The notes under the pieces are model-generated. The model saw only the letters and a list, made by a program, of their open reading frames with translations. It was not told where the DNA came from and ran no database searches. Source: Suttonella ornithocola (lineage in GTDB: Bacteria > Pseudomonadota > Gammaproteobacteria > Cardiobacteriales > Cardiobacteriaceae). Taken from it: 27,282 nucleotides of DNA. The stretch covers positions 1-27,282 of the forward strand of contig NZ_LWHB01000077.1 in assembly GCF_001889065.1 (NCBI RefSeq). The letters run 5' to 3'. Of this stretch, positions 8,546 to 16,176 are shown in pieces. Made by a program: the position numbers and the translations under genes. Within the stretch, counting starts at the first letter, position 1, and the number at the start of each line of letters is the position of its first letter.

Positions 8546-9161
8546 TATATGTTGCAAATTGCTGAGCGCATTTTGCGTAAAAATCCTAAAAGAGTCACTA
8601 TTCTTGGACCTTTAGTGACTTATACAATGACGTTAATGTTGGGGACAGGGCATGCGGTTTATTCTGTGATGCCAATTATTGGTGATGTAGCGCTTAAGAA
8701 TAATATTCGTCCAGAGCGTCCAATGGCTGCTTCTTCTGTGGCGTCACAATTAGGGATAACCGGTAGTCCGATTTCTGCTGCGGTAGTTTATTATTTAGGG
8801 CAGATTGTCAATTTACCCGGTTTTGAGCACATTAAGTTGCTCAATATTGTAGCGGTGACGATTCCAGCGACGCTCTGCGGGGTGATTGCTTTATCACTTT
8901 ATAGCTTGAAACGCGGTAAAGAGTTGCAAGATGATCCAGAGTATCAACGTCGGCTGCAAGATCCTGTTTGGCGGGAACGAATTTTAAATACGACTAGCAC
9001 GTCTTTAAATGAAAAATTGCCGAACTCTGCGCGTAATGCGGTTTTACTCTTTATTTTAGCATTAGTTTCTATTGTAGTGGTTGCGGTAACATCAAGTTTT
9101 CGAACAGTAAATATAGAGAAAGGTGCTTGGGCGTCTAGTGATACGACTATTTTAACTGATA

Positions 9162-9253
9162 TAGTGCGATCAGCTAAAAAACAAAACATCCTATAGCCCT
9201 TATCTAGCCATTCTGGCGGTAGATAACGTTCTGTTTTTTAGCTGATTTGACTA
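9162..9253. mobile_element. IS630-type MITE, family A copy 2 (inside dcu)
   Basis: The 92-bp unit has ends TAGTGCGATCAGCTAAAAAA on the left and TAGTCAAATCAGCTAAAAAA read from the right, flanked by TA at 9160-9161 and 9254-9255. It shares core motif TTCTGGCGGTA and the right-hand segment GTTCTGTTTTTTAGCTG with copy 1, in the same internal orientation. The whole unit can fold as one long hairpin. Confidence 0.88.
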
Positions 9254-10053
9254 TATTGCTGTAGGGCAAACTAGCGTTAATATTCCATTGATTGCGTTAG
9301 AGAATGAAAATGTTACCGCAAATGGAGCAAAGGTCAGTATTAAAAAGGGTATGGTAACGATTACTGTTCCAGAGCGCGTGCAGCCTAAGCATACGGCAAC
9401 GGTAACTTTAACCAAAAAAGGCGAAGCACAAGCAAGTCAAATTACTTTAACACGCAAAGCAGATAAGCCTATTTCGATGACGTTAATTATTCAGATGATG
9501 ATGTTGGCTTTTGGTGGGGTGATTTTATTAGCGACTAAAACAGATGTGCAAAAAATCCCAAATGGCGTGGTATTTAAATCGGGAATGGTGGCAACAATTG
9601 CAATTTTTGGGATTGCTTGGATGAGTGATACATACTTCTCCCACGCAATGCCACAATTTAAAGGCGCGGTCATGGAAATAGTCAAAGATTATCCATGGAC
9701 GTTTGCATTTGCTTTATTTATTGTATCGGTTGTGGTGAACAGTCAGGCAGCAACGGGCGTGATGCTATTACCTGTGGGTATTGGATTAGGATTACCTGCA
9801 CCGCTATTAGTTGGCTTAATGCCTGCCACTTATGGTTATTTTTTTATTCTTAATTATCCTTCAGATATCGCAACGATTAACTTCGATGTGACGGGTACCA
9901 CTAAAATCGGTAAATATTATTTTAATCATAGCTTTATGGCGCCGGGATTGGTAGGTGTGGTTGTTGCCTGTATTGTCGGTGTGATGTTAGGAAAGCTTTT
10001 TATTTAAATAAGATAAAAAAGTTATTCATTTAAATATTAAGTATGTTTTAATT

Positions 10054-10084
10054 ATCGCCGGTTGAATAACCGGCGATATTTTTA
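10054..10084 (+). terminator. Rho-independent terminator between dcu and the DUF819 gene
   Basis: A perfect 10-bp GC-rich stem (ATCGCCGGTT with AACCGGCGAT) closes a GAAT loop and is followed by ATTTTT. It lies 47 bases after the dcu stop and ends only a few bases before the ribosome site of the next gene. It therefore terminates dcu or acts as an attenuator for the following gene. Confidence 0.88.
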
Positions 10085-10100
10085 ATTAGGAGGAGTGTGC

Positions 10101-11339
10101 ATGGAAAATCAAGCATTGATTACCAATGATGGCATGGCTTTTGGTGTGATTATGTTGGTCTTAGGACTGATTTTTTATACGTCGTCAAAGCAAAGTGGCT
10201 TTTGGGAAAAGTTTTATCGGCATATTCCCGCATTATTATTATGTTATTTTTTACCTGGATTATTAACGACAACCAATGTTGTTAGCGCAGAAAGCGGCGA
10301 TAAGATTTACTACATTGCCTCGCGTTATCTTTTGCCAGCAAGCTTAGTTCTCTTAACTTTAAGCGTTGATTTAAAGAAGATTATTGGTCTAGGTTGGAAA
10401 GCATTAGCGATGTTTTTCACAGCAACAATTGGCATTATGTTGGGCGGACCATTTGCAATTTGGTTATTCCATGTGATTGCGCCAGAGTGGGTCGCTGGAG
10501 ATATTTGGAAAGGTTTATCAACGTTGGCGGGAAGTTGGATTGGCGGTGGTGCTAATATGGCTTCGATGAAAGAGCTTCATCACGTCAATGATACTTTATT
10601 CGGCACGATGGCAGTGGTTGATGTGATTGTGGCGGAGTTTTGGATGATTACTTTGCTATTTTTAGCCAAAAATAGTAAGGGGATTGACCATTGGCTAAAA
10701 GCCGATACGCGCGCGGTTGATGATTTGAAGCATACGATTGAGCGCTATCAAAAAGAAAATGCGCGTATTCCTTCGCTGAATGATTTGATGATTATTTTAG
10801 CAATTGCTTTCTTTATCGTGGGACTAGGGCATTTAGCAGGGGCGCATCTCGGTGGCTATTTCAAGCAGTTTTCATGGGCGCAAGAATATAGTTTATCGAG
10901 TGCTTTTTTATGGTTAGTGGTGGTTGCGACGATTGGCGGTATTGGACTTTCTTTCACACCATTGCGTCATTATGAAAATGCTGGCGCTTCTAAGGTGGGA
11001 ACGGTCTTTATTTATATTCTTGTTGCCGCGATTGGGATGCATATGGATTTGACTAAAATTCTCAGCCATTGGCATTTGGTTTTGGTGGGTTTGGTATGGG
11101 TTTTATTCCATATTGTGTTACTGGTGATTATGGCAAAATTGATTCGTGCACCGCTGTTTTTCTTGGCAGTGGGTTCAAAAGCCAATATCGGTGGAGCTGC
11201 TTCGGCGCCCGTTATTGCTGCGGCTTTTCATCCGTCATTAGCACCAGTGGGCGTATTATTAGCCATATTAGGTTATGCTATCGGGACGATTGGCGCTTAT
11301 CTCACGGGTGAGATGATGCGGCTGATTGTTGGCGGTTAA
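10101..11339 (+). CDS. DUF819 family multi-spanning membrane protein (YjcL type)
   Basis: A 412-residue inner-membrane protein with about ten to eleven hydrophobic helices. It shows DUF819 features: LVLGLIFYTSSKQSGFWEKF in the first helix and loop, ASRYLLPASLVLLTLSVDLKKI, the glycine-rich LAGSWIGGGANMASMKE, and a C-terminal repeat of that theme, SKANIGGAASAPVIAAAF. The family is a predicted transporter of the cation/anion-symporter fold, but I know of no settled substrate. I start it at ATG 10101, because AGGAGG at 10088-10093 is well spaced for this codon, whereas GTG 10095 would be only two bases from it. The metallo-hydrolase gene follows 16 bases after its stop, suggesting co-transcription. 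Confidence 0.85.
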   Translation: MENQALITNDGMAFGVIMLVLGLIFYTSSKQSGFWEKFYRHIPALLLCYFLPGLLTTTNVVSAESGDKIYYIASRYLLPASLVLLTLSVDLKKIIGLGWKALAMFFTATIGIMLGGPFAIWLFHVIAPEWVAGDIWKGLSTLAGSWIGGGANMASMKELHHVNDTLFGTMAVVDVIVAEFWMITLLFLAKNSKGIDHWLKADTRAVDDLKHTIERYQKENARIPSLNDLMIILAIAFFIVGLGHLAGAHLGGYFKQFSWAQEYSLSSAFLWLVVVATIGGIGLSFTPLRHYENAGASKVGTVFIYILVAAIGMHMDLTKILSHWHLVLVGLVWVLFHIVLLVIMAKLIRAPLFFLAVGSKANIGGAASAPVIAAAFHPSLAPVGVLLAILGYAIGTIGAYLTGEMMRLIVGG

Positions 11340-11355
11340 GTATGGCGGAGGAATT

Positions 11356-12345
11356 ATGTCAGAAAATTTGTCTGAAGAGACGGTGGTAATGAAAACTTCT
11401 GAACATTCCTCTGTTGATTTAAAGCGCGACCATTATCATAGCGGTAGTGGCCGCTTTTTTAATCCAGAGCCACAACGCGGGGTGCAGAATGTTTTATCGG
11501 CTTTGTGGCAGATGTTGGTTGCGCCAAAGAAAATGCGTCCACCTTGTTTATTGCCTGCGCTCGCACCCGATTGGCAAGCGTTTTATCAAGCGGATGAAGA
11601 CGGTCTAGTGCGTGTGATTTGGCTAGGACATTCATCGCTGTTGTTGAGAGTAGGAGCGCAGACGTTGCTAATTGACCCTGTTTTTGCAAAAAGTGTTTGC
11701 CCTTTGCCGATAATGATGTTTCGCTTTCAGTCGCCGCCACTCGTCCGAGAAAATTTGCCAAAGATTGATACGGTGATAATTAGTCATAATCACTATGACC
11801 ATTTAGAGCAAGCAACAATCACTTTTTTTCGTCAGACAGAAACGCGCTTTATTGTGCCTTTGGGACTTGAGCGCACGCTTATTCGTTGGGGGATTGCAAA
11901 ATCGCGTATTTCTGCTCTGGATTGGTGGGAATGTTTGGAAGAAAAATCTATTCGCTATACGGCTTTACCTGCGCGCCATGATTCAGGGCGAGGATTATTT
12001 TCCCATGCGCGCAGTTTGTGGATGGGGATGATGATTGAGGATAAACAAAATACTTGCTATTACAGCGGCGATAGTGCTTTTGGAAAACATTTTGCTGAGA
12101 TTGCACAGCGGTTTCCAAACATTGATTTGGCATTTATTGAGAATGGTCAATATAACGAGCGTTGGCCAGATAATCATTTATTTCCAGAGCAAACGGCAGA
12201 AGTGGCAAAGATATTGCGACCTAAGCGATTTATGCCGATTCATTGGGGCGCTTATGCTTTATCAACGCATACTTGGAATGAGCCTATTTGTCGCAGTTAT
12301 CCTCTAGTAGTTGAAGCGGGAATTATGCCGTTGACCCAAAATTAG
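11356..12345 (+). CDS. UlaG/NAPE-PLD-like metallo-beta-lactamase-fold hydrolase
   Basis: A 329-residue cytoplasmic protein with the metallo-beta-lactamase fold. Metal ligands are visible: SHNHYDH with H144, H146, D148 and H149; H208 in ARHDSGRG; D239 in YSGDS; and H296 in PIHWGAY. The N-terminal part (RFFNPEP ... PPCLLPALAPDW, then VIWLGHSSLLLRVGAQTLLIDPVF) is typical of the NAPE-PLD/UlaG-like branch, which acts on phosphodiester or lactone bonds. The actual substrate is unknown. I chose ATG 11356 because GGCGGAGG lies four bases upstream; the longer start at 11326 overlaps the DUF819 gene and has no such site. Association with the membrane protein upstream may mean a shared pathway, but this is inference. 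Confidence 0.85.
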   Translation: MSENLSEETVVMKTSEHSSVDLKRDHYHSGSGRFFNPEPQRGVQNVLSALWQMLVAPKKMRPPCLLPALAPDWQAFYQADEDGLVRVIWLGHSSLLLRVGAQTLLIDPVFAKSVCPLPIMMFRFQSPPLVRENLPKIDTVIISHNHYDHLEQATITFFRQTETRFIVPLGLERTLIRWGIAKSRISALDWWECLEEKSIRYTALPARHDSGRGLFSHARSLWMGMMIEDKQNTCYYSGDSAFGKHFAEIAQRFPNIDLAFIENGQYNERWPDNHLFPEQTAEVAKILRPKRFMPIHWGAYALSTHTWNEPICRSYPLVVEAGIMPLTQN

Positions 12346-12440
12346 CAGAAGTGGTTAGTCCAATGAGTCAGACCAGCTTATGGTGGAAAACAGATAGTTA
12401 ATCAGAATTTATCATCTATTAAACAATCAAGGAGGTATTT

Positions 12441-13256
12441 ATGAAAAGATAGTCGCTAAGTTTAGCGTGTTTTTTTGCATCAAGCGTATTTGCTGGAAGC
12501 TTTATTATCAATACAGATTCAGAATCAACTTTTCGTCCAGTATTTTATTCTGTGCAAGAAAATCTATGCCAGAAATATGGCTGCTCTGAAAAAATCAAAG
12601 AAGAACTATCACAAATGATAAATTTTTCAGTTGTCTATTTAGACAGTAATCAAGAATAAATCAATCAAGCGATAAATCATGAAATTAACCAATTCTTAGT
12701 CGAGCTATACGATGTAGCAGAGATTACGCCAAATAAAAAGCTGGGTAATCAAGCTGAACCATTAAGCTATGAAGAGTTAGAAGACTATTTATCACCAGTT
12801 GCCCGCTATTTTTATCAAGAAGCCTTAGAGAATCCCGAGATGATTCGGCGTGATGCAATAGGATTTAATATTGCAGCAAAATACTTAGGCCATTTTCAAA
12901 AGGTAGAATTATTGGCGCTTGAACAAAATGAATATTTAGGTGGTGCGCATGGTATGGGAATTGAAGTTTTCTATAATTTTTACCACGATAAATTACTCAC
13001 TCTAGAAGATATCTTACTACCAGAACAAAAAGCGACTTTTGAAAAATTGGCGCAAACCGCATTTATGAACAGCGAATATAAAGAAGGATTGTTAGATAAT
13101 TTTGTCTTAACAGAAAATTTTACCTTCACCGAAAAAGGCATTAAATTATTGTGGCAGCCTTATGAAATTACTTCTTATGCGACAGGAATGCCGACTATTA
13201 CTCTGCCGTATACTTCATTAGAAGGCGTAGTAAAACCAGAATTTTTAGGCAAATAA
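12441..13256 (+). pseudogene. DUF3298/RsiV-like exported protein, broken by two in-frame stops
   Basis: One frame from ATG 12441 (GGAGG six bases upstream) to TAA 13254-13256 reads as a single 271-codon protein except for TAG at codon 4 (12450-12452) and TAA at codon 73 (12657-12659). There is no frameshift. The N terminus reads as a signal peptide (SLSLACFFASSVFAGS). The C-terminal part has GGAHG and a segment ending YEITSYATGMPTITLPYTSL, which resembles the DUF3298 domain of RsiV/PdaC-like proteins. The 138-codon piece from ATG 12840 is open but has no ribosome site or signal peptide. The clC-like gene downstream overlaps the stop by one base. Two clean stops in an otherwise well-kept frame suggest recent decay. 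Confidence 0.75.
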
Positions 13257-14794
13257 TGAAAAAATTTTTTAAACGAATATTGCAAACACTGGTAGCTATC
13301 GTTGTAATACTTGTCATCACAGCCATTACAACGCATCGGTCTTTGCCAACACAAACGGGGCGGGTAGATTCCTCTGCTCTGACCATTCAGCCAGATAGCT
13401 TATTGGTAGCGCATTTATTGCCACAAATCCAATCTCATCCAAAAATGAGCGGAATTTATCCGCTACGAGCAGGGAAAGATGCCTTTCTAGCACGAATGGC
13501 ATTAGTAGAAAGTGCGCAATATGCGCTAGATGTTCAATACTATATTTGGCATAACGATATTTCAGGCAATTTACTGATGCAAGCATTGTATCGCGCAGCA
13601 GGACGAGGAGTGCGTGTCCGATTGTTATTAGACGATAATAATACTGCTGGAATGGATGAAGCGTTGGCGGCATTAAATACGCATCCTAATGTAGAAATTC
13701 GTTTATTTAATCCCTTTATGCAGCGTCAATTCCGCCCATTAGGCTATTTAAGCGATTTTTTTCGCCTTAATCGTCGGATGCATAATAAATCCTTAACCGC
13801 CGATGGTATCACAACGATTATTGGTGGGCGCAACATTGGTGATGAATATTTTGAAGCGGGCACCGGTGTGATGTTCGCTGATTTAGATATTTTAGCTGTT
13901 GGACAAGCAGCAGATGATGTAGAACAAGATTTTGACCGCTATTGGGCAAGCCAATCCGCTTATCCGTTAGAAAAAATCATTCCGCAAACCTCAAAGCCCT
14001 TTGATAGTCAGCCAGCAAAAGATAGGCAAACCCAAGATTATTTACAATCATTGGCGCAATCCTCATTTGCAGAGGCGCTGCGCATGGGGAATTTACCTTT
14101 GGAGTGGGTAAAAACAACTTTAATTAGCGATGATCCCGCCAAAGGTTTAGGAAAAGTGGCGATTAAAGATACCGTTGCCGCAACAATTTTTCCTGAAATG
14201 GCAAAGGCAGAGAAAACATTAGTTATTGTTTCCCCGTATTTTGTGCCAGCAAAGCAAGGAACAGATTTTTTTAGCAGAATTGCGCAAACAGGGAAATCTT
14301 TAACCATTCTAACTAACTCTCTCGCTGCCACAGATGTAGCAGCCGTTCATGCTGGATATGCCAAATATCGTAAAGATTTACTTAGCGCTGGTGCAAAACT
14401 CTATGAATTAAAACCCGATGCGACAGTTCATACTAATCAACATGGTTTACTAAAAGGCAGTTTAGGCGCAAGTTTACATGCCAAAACGTTCGCCGTTGAT
14501 GATAAAACACTGTTTGTAGGCTCTTTTAATATGGACCCTCGCTCAGCAGCCTTAAATACAGAAATGGGATTTTTAATTGATAGCCCAAATCTGGCTACAG
14601 AGCTTACCCAAAGCATTCAGAATAATATCAATCCCTATGCTTATCAGGTATTGCAAGATAAAAAAGGAAATTTATATTGGCAAACCCAAGAGCAAGCGCA
14701 GACGCTAGATTATCACAATGAACCTAATAGCGGATGGTTTAAGCGATTAGCGGTTAAGGTATGTTCTTGGCTACCTATTGAATGGTTGCTATGA
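13256..14794 (+). CDS. Phospholipase D family protein, cardiolipin synthase C-like
   Basis: A 512-residue membrane-anchored enzyme with two HKD motifs: H176-x-K178-x4-D183 in MHNKSLTADG, followed by GGRNIGDEYF, and H408-x-K410-x4-D415 in LHAKTFAVDD, followed by GSFNMDPRS. These define the PLD superfamily, in which two His form the catalytic pair. Residues about 5-24 are a single hydrophobic helix. Length, the phrase YYIWHNDISGNLLMQALYRAA and the C-terminal LPIEWLL fit the ClsC (YmdC) group, which makes cardiolipin from phosphatidylglycerol and phosphatidylethanolamine. No ymdB partner gene is adjacent. The start overlaps the stop of the broken DUF3298-like gene (TAATGA), so it is probably translated from the same message. 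Confidence 0.88.
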   Translation: MKKFFKRILQTLVAIVVILVITAITTHRSLPTQTGRVDSSALTIQPDSLLVAHLLPQIQSHPKMSGIYPLRAGKDAFLARMALVESAQYALDVQYYIWHNDISGNLLMQALYRAAGRGVRVRLLLDDNNTAGMDEALAALNTHPNVEIRLFNPFMQRQFRPLGYLSDFFRLNRRMHNKSLTADGITTIIGGRNIGDEYFEAGTGVMFADLDILAVGQAADDVEQDFDRYWASQSAYPLEKIIPQTSKPFDSQPAKDRQTQDYLQSLAQSSFAEALRMGNLPLEWVKTTLISDDPAKGLGKVAIKDTVAATIFPEMAKAEKTLVIVSPYFVPAKQGTDFFSRIAQTGKSLTILTNSLAATDVAAVHAGYAKYRKDLLSAGAKLYELKPDATVHTNQHGLLKGSLGASLHAKTFAVDDKTLFVGSFNMDPRSAALNTEMGFLIDSPNLATELTQSIQNNINPYAYQVLQDKKGNLYWQTQEQAQTLDYHNEPNSGWFKRLAVKVCSWLPIEWLL

Positions 14795-14798
14795 GATA

Positions 14799-14917
14799 AA
14801 ATATTGGGTAGTGGTTTGAAAAGTATGCTAACAATATATTGAAATTTATATATTTTATTGTTGCTAAAATTATTGATCCATGCTCTAGCATGCTTTTCAA
14901 GCCACTATCCAATATTT
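14799..14917. mobile_element. MITE-like inverted repeat, family B copy 1
   Basis: The 32-base arms 14799-14830 and 14886-14917 match at 29 positions when one is reversed and complemented (TAGTGG, TTGAAAAG and ATGCTA are shared). The middle of about 55 bases is A/T-rich and non-coding. The unit begins a few bases after the PLD gene stop. The outer boundary is unclear because the flanking AATATT is itself a palindrome. Confidence 0.78.
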
Positions 14918-15284
14918 GAGTTATTGATATGGAACTTTATACTTAATCTGATATCACTTATTTCTTAGTTATTGACTATCAGCTTAATCTTGTCTGATCC
15001 ATGATGGATAGCTAGATATTTTGAAGTATATTCGCAAAATTATAGCTATAGCTAAATGTCTCTAACTCGCATACAGCGTTAGCGCGTTTTGCCGTACTGA
15101 GGTTAGCTGTCTGTGGCTCGTTGATTTGTATGCAATCTGAACTCATTCAGCTATATATAGCCAACTTCCCAAAAAATGCGTACAACGCTAATTCAATATC
15201 CATCTTGAAAACAGCATCCTATCTCCAAGTACGGTATGCATTTTTTAGAGAGCCTTACTATAGTAAAAGACTACTAGAATAGTT

Positions 15285-15414
15285 GGTAGTGGTTTAAAAA
15301 GTATGCTGGAATATTATCAAATAATCCAATGACAGTTAAATATTTTAAATATCAATATATTAAAAGAAGTATTTTTTGTAAGAGTATGTTTAGCATACTT
15401 TTCAAACTACTACC
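15285..15414. mobile_element. MITE-like inverted repeat, family B copy 2, with 8-bp target duplication
   Basis: The 130-bp unit has arms GGTAGTGGTTTAAAAAGTAT (15285 on) and GGTAGTAGTTTGAAAAGTAT (reverse of 15414 back), the same family as 14799-14917. GAATAGTT occurs directly on both sides, at 15277-15284 and 15415-15422, the footprint of a transposition with an 8-base duplication. The 8-base duplication and GG-start are compatible with the IS1595 group, but the parent element is not visible. Confidence 0.85.
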
Positions 15415-15425
15415 GAATAGTTATA

Positions 15426-15535
15426 TAGTGAAAGGCTACTAAAATAGTTACAGTGTTAAGATAAATAAAGTAAGTACACATACTTTACTGGAATAATCAT
15501 CTAATTTCTGTAACTCTTTTATTAGCCTTTGTCTA
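15426..15535. mobile_element. MITE-like inverted repeat, family C
   Basis: Arms 15422-15453 and 15508-15539 match at 28 of 32 positions in inverted orientation (core AAAGGCTA and AGTTACAG). With TA taken as the duplicated target (15424-15425 and 15536-15537) the unit is 110 bp and starts TAGTG, which is IS630-like in style but differs from family A inside. No ORF. Confidence 0.72.
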
Positions 15536-15561
15536 TATATAAATCCTATTAAAATATATGA

Positions 15562-15606
15562 CTCTAGACTATCAGGAATAACCTGTTAGTTTAGAGCCCT
15601 CTTTTT
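15562..15606 (+). terminator. Strong hairpin with T-tract
   Basis: A 15-base arm CTCTAGACTATCAGG pairs with CCTGTTAGTTTAGAG (13 Watson-Crick pairs, one G-T, one mismatch) around AATAA and is followed by CCCTCTTTTTT. It has the form of a plus-strand terminator, yet the nearest plus-strand gene ends 770 bases upstream. It may end a transcript from the repeat island or an unrecognised small RNA. Confidence 0.65.
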
Positions 15607-15732
15607 TGTGAAGAATTAACTATGGTTGAGGCTGGCTCAAGAGGATAGTCAACTTGCTAGCATACAGTAGGGGTTTTAGCTGTATTTCTTGAAATACTAT
15701 TAGACTTAGTTATATTGATTGGCTATTAAATT

Positions 15733-16176
15733 TTACATTGAAAGTTTAATGGTTTCAGGTGTGTATCCGCGTGCTTGGTAGGCTTTGTAGCGTGCGCGCG
15801 TTGCAGATAATACATCATTGGTATTCTGCACGATTTCAATGACTCTTTGGCAGTTTTGCGGAATATCGGCTTGGGTATCTAAGCTAAGATTGATAAAGGT
15901 ATCTGCATGGGTTACTCGTTCTGGTGCAGTGGTAATAAGGATAGGCGCATCATTACTATGCTTACTATCGTGACTCAGCGTATGAGGTAAGAAGCTGGTA
16001 AGCGGATATTGCCATAGCCTTTCATCAACTAGCGTTGCTAATGTATGGTTCTCACAATGAATAATCAGATTTTTTTCGCCACCGTTGAGTGCTTTTTCAC
16101 ATAATTTACAAAGAATTTGTAGGCGCCTTTCGATATCGGCGCCTAAGGGTAAGACGTAAAATCGGATAATTGGCAT
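15733..16176 (-). CDS. holC: DNA polymerase III chi subunit
   Basis: Accessory subunit of the replicative polymerase clamp loader; chi binds psi and single-stranded DNA-binding protein. The 147 residues equal the length of E. coli HolC. Family marks are IRFYVLPLGADIERRLQILCKL at the start, then LIIHCENHTLATLVDERLWQYPLTSFLPH, DAPILITT and a C-terminal RVIEIVQN ... ARARYKAYQARGY. Its ATG overlaps the stop of the upstream aminotransferase gene by one base (TAATG), so both should be translated from one message. HolC genes often lie with pepA or valS; here the neighbour is unusual. No good terminator is seen right after it on this strand. Confidence 0.92.
   Translation of the reverse strand: MPIIRFYVLPLGADIERRLQILCKLCEKALNGGEKNLIIHCENHTLATLVDERLWQYPLTSFLPHTLSHDSKHSNDAPILITTAPERVTHADTFINLSLDTQADIPQNCQRVIEIVQNTNDVLSATRARYKAYQARGYTPETIKLSM

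Larger units (their letters stand above)
8238..10007 (+). pseudogene. Anaerobic C4-dicarboxylate transporter (DcuA/DcuB family), interrupted by two small elements
   Basis: Three open pieces (8238-8452, 8548-9161, 9256-10007) join into one Dcu-type antiporter of about 526 residues. Recognisable are MGSRFGGIGLGVVSGIGLL, PPINVMLIILAVV, LQIAERILRKNPKRVTILGP, NNIRPERPMAASSVASQLGI, FGIAWMSD and YPSDIATINFD. The elements at 8453-8545 and 9162-9253 each cause a frameshift and stops. Removing 95 and 94 bases (element plus one TA) rebuilds GLKYMLQIAE and TILTDIAVGQ in frame, so the gene was intact until insertion. The family exchanges fumarate, malate, succinate or aspartate across the inner membrane. 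Compared with E. coli Dcu proteins (about 430-446 residues) it has an extra beta-rich stretch of about 70-80 residues before PISMTLIIQ. The individual fragments are unlikely to work. Confidence 0.88.
14795..15732. other. Gene-free repeat island between the PLD gene and holC
   Basis: Some 940 bases without a convincing ORF on either strand. It holds an inverted-repeat unit at 14799-14917, a second member of that family at 15285-15414 with an 8-base target duplication, a different inverted-repeat unit at 15426-15535, a lone end-like sequence at 15259-15284 resembling the latter, and a strong hairpin at 15562-15606. The part from 14918 to 15258 has short related pieces (GCATACAGCGTTAG at about 15069 and GCGTACAACGCTAA at about 15178) but nothing I can name; it could be a decayed insertion sequence. 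From 15607 to 15732 I see nothing. Confidence 0.75.

Noticed and set aside
8549..9196. Middle Dcu piece as a stand-alone small transporter
   Set aside because: Its ATG is at the MITE border without a ribosome site, and the sequence joins both neighbours exactly when the elements are removed.
10095..10100. GTG start for the DUF819 gene
   Set aside because: It is only about two bases from AGGAGG, while ATG 10101 is properly spaced.
11326..11355. Start of the metallo-hydrolase at 11326
   Set aside because: It overlaps the end of the DUF819 gene and lacks a ribosome site; ATG 11356 has GGAGG four bases upstream.
12035..12307. Open frame of 90 codons inside the metallo-hydrolase gene
   Set aside because: It is out of frame with a well-supported enzyme and has no family features.
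14918..15258. Possible CRISPR or small protein gene in the repeat island
   Set aside because: No regularly spaced repeats and no ORF with a ribosome site; the similar pieces are few and imperfect.
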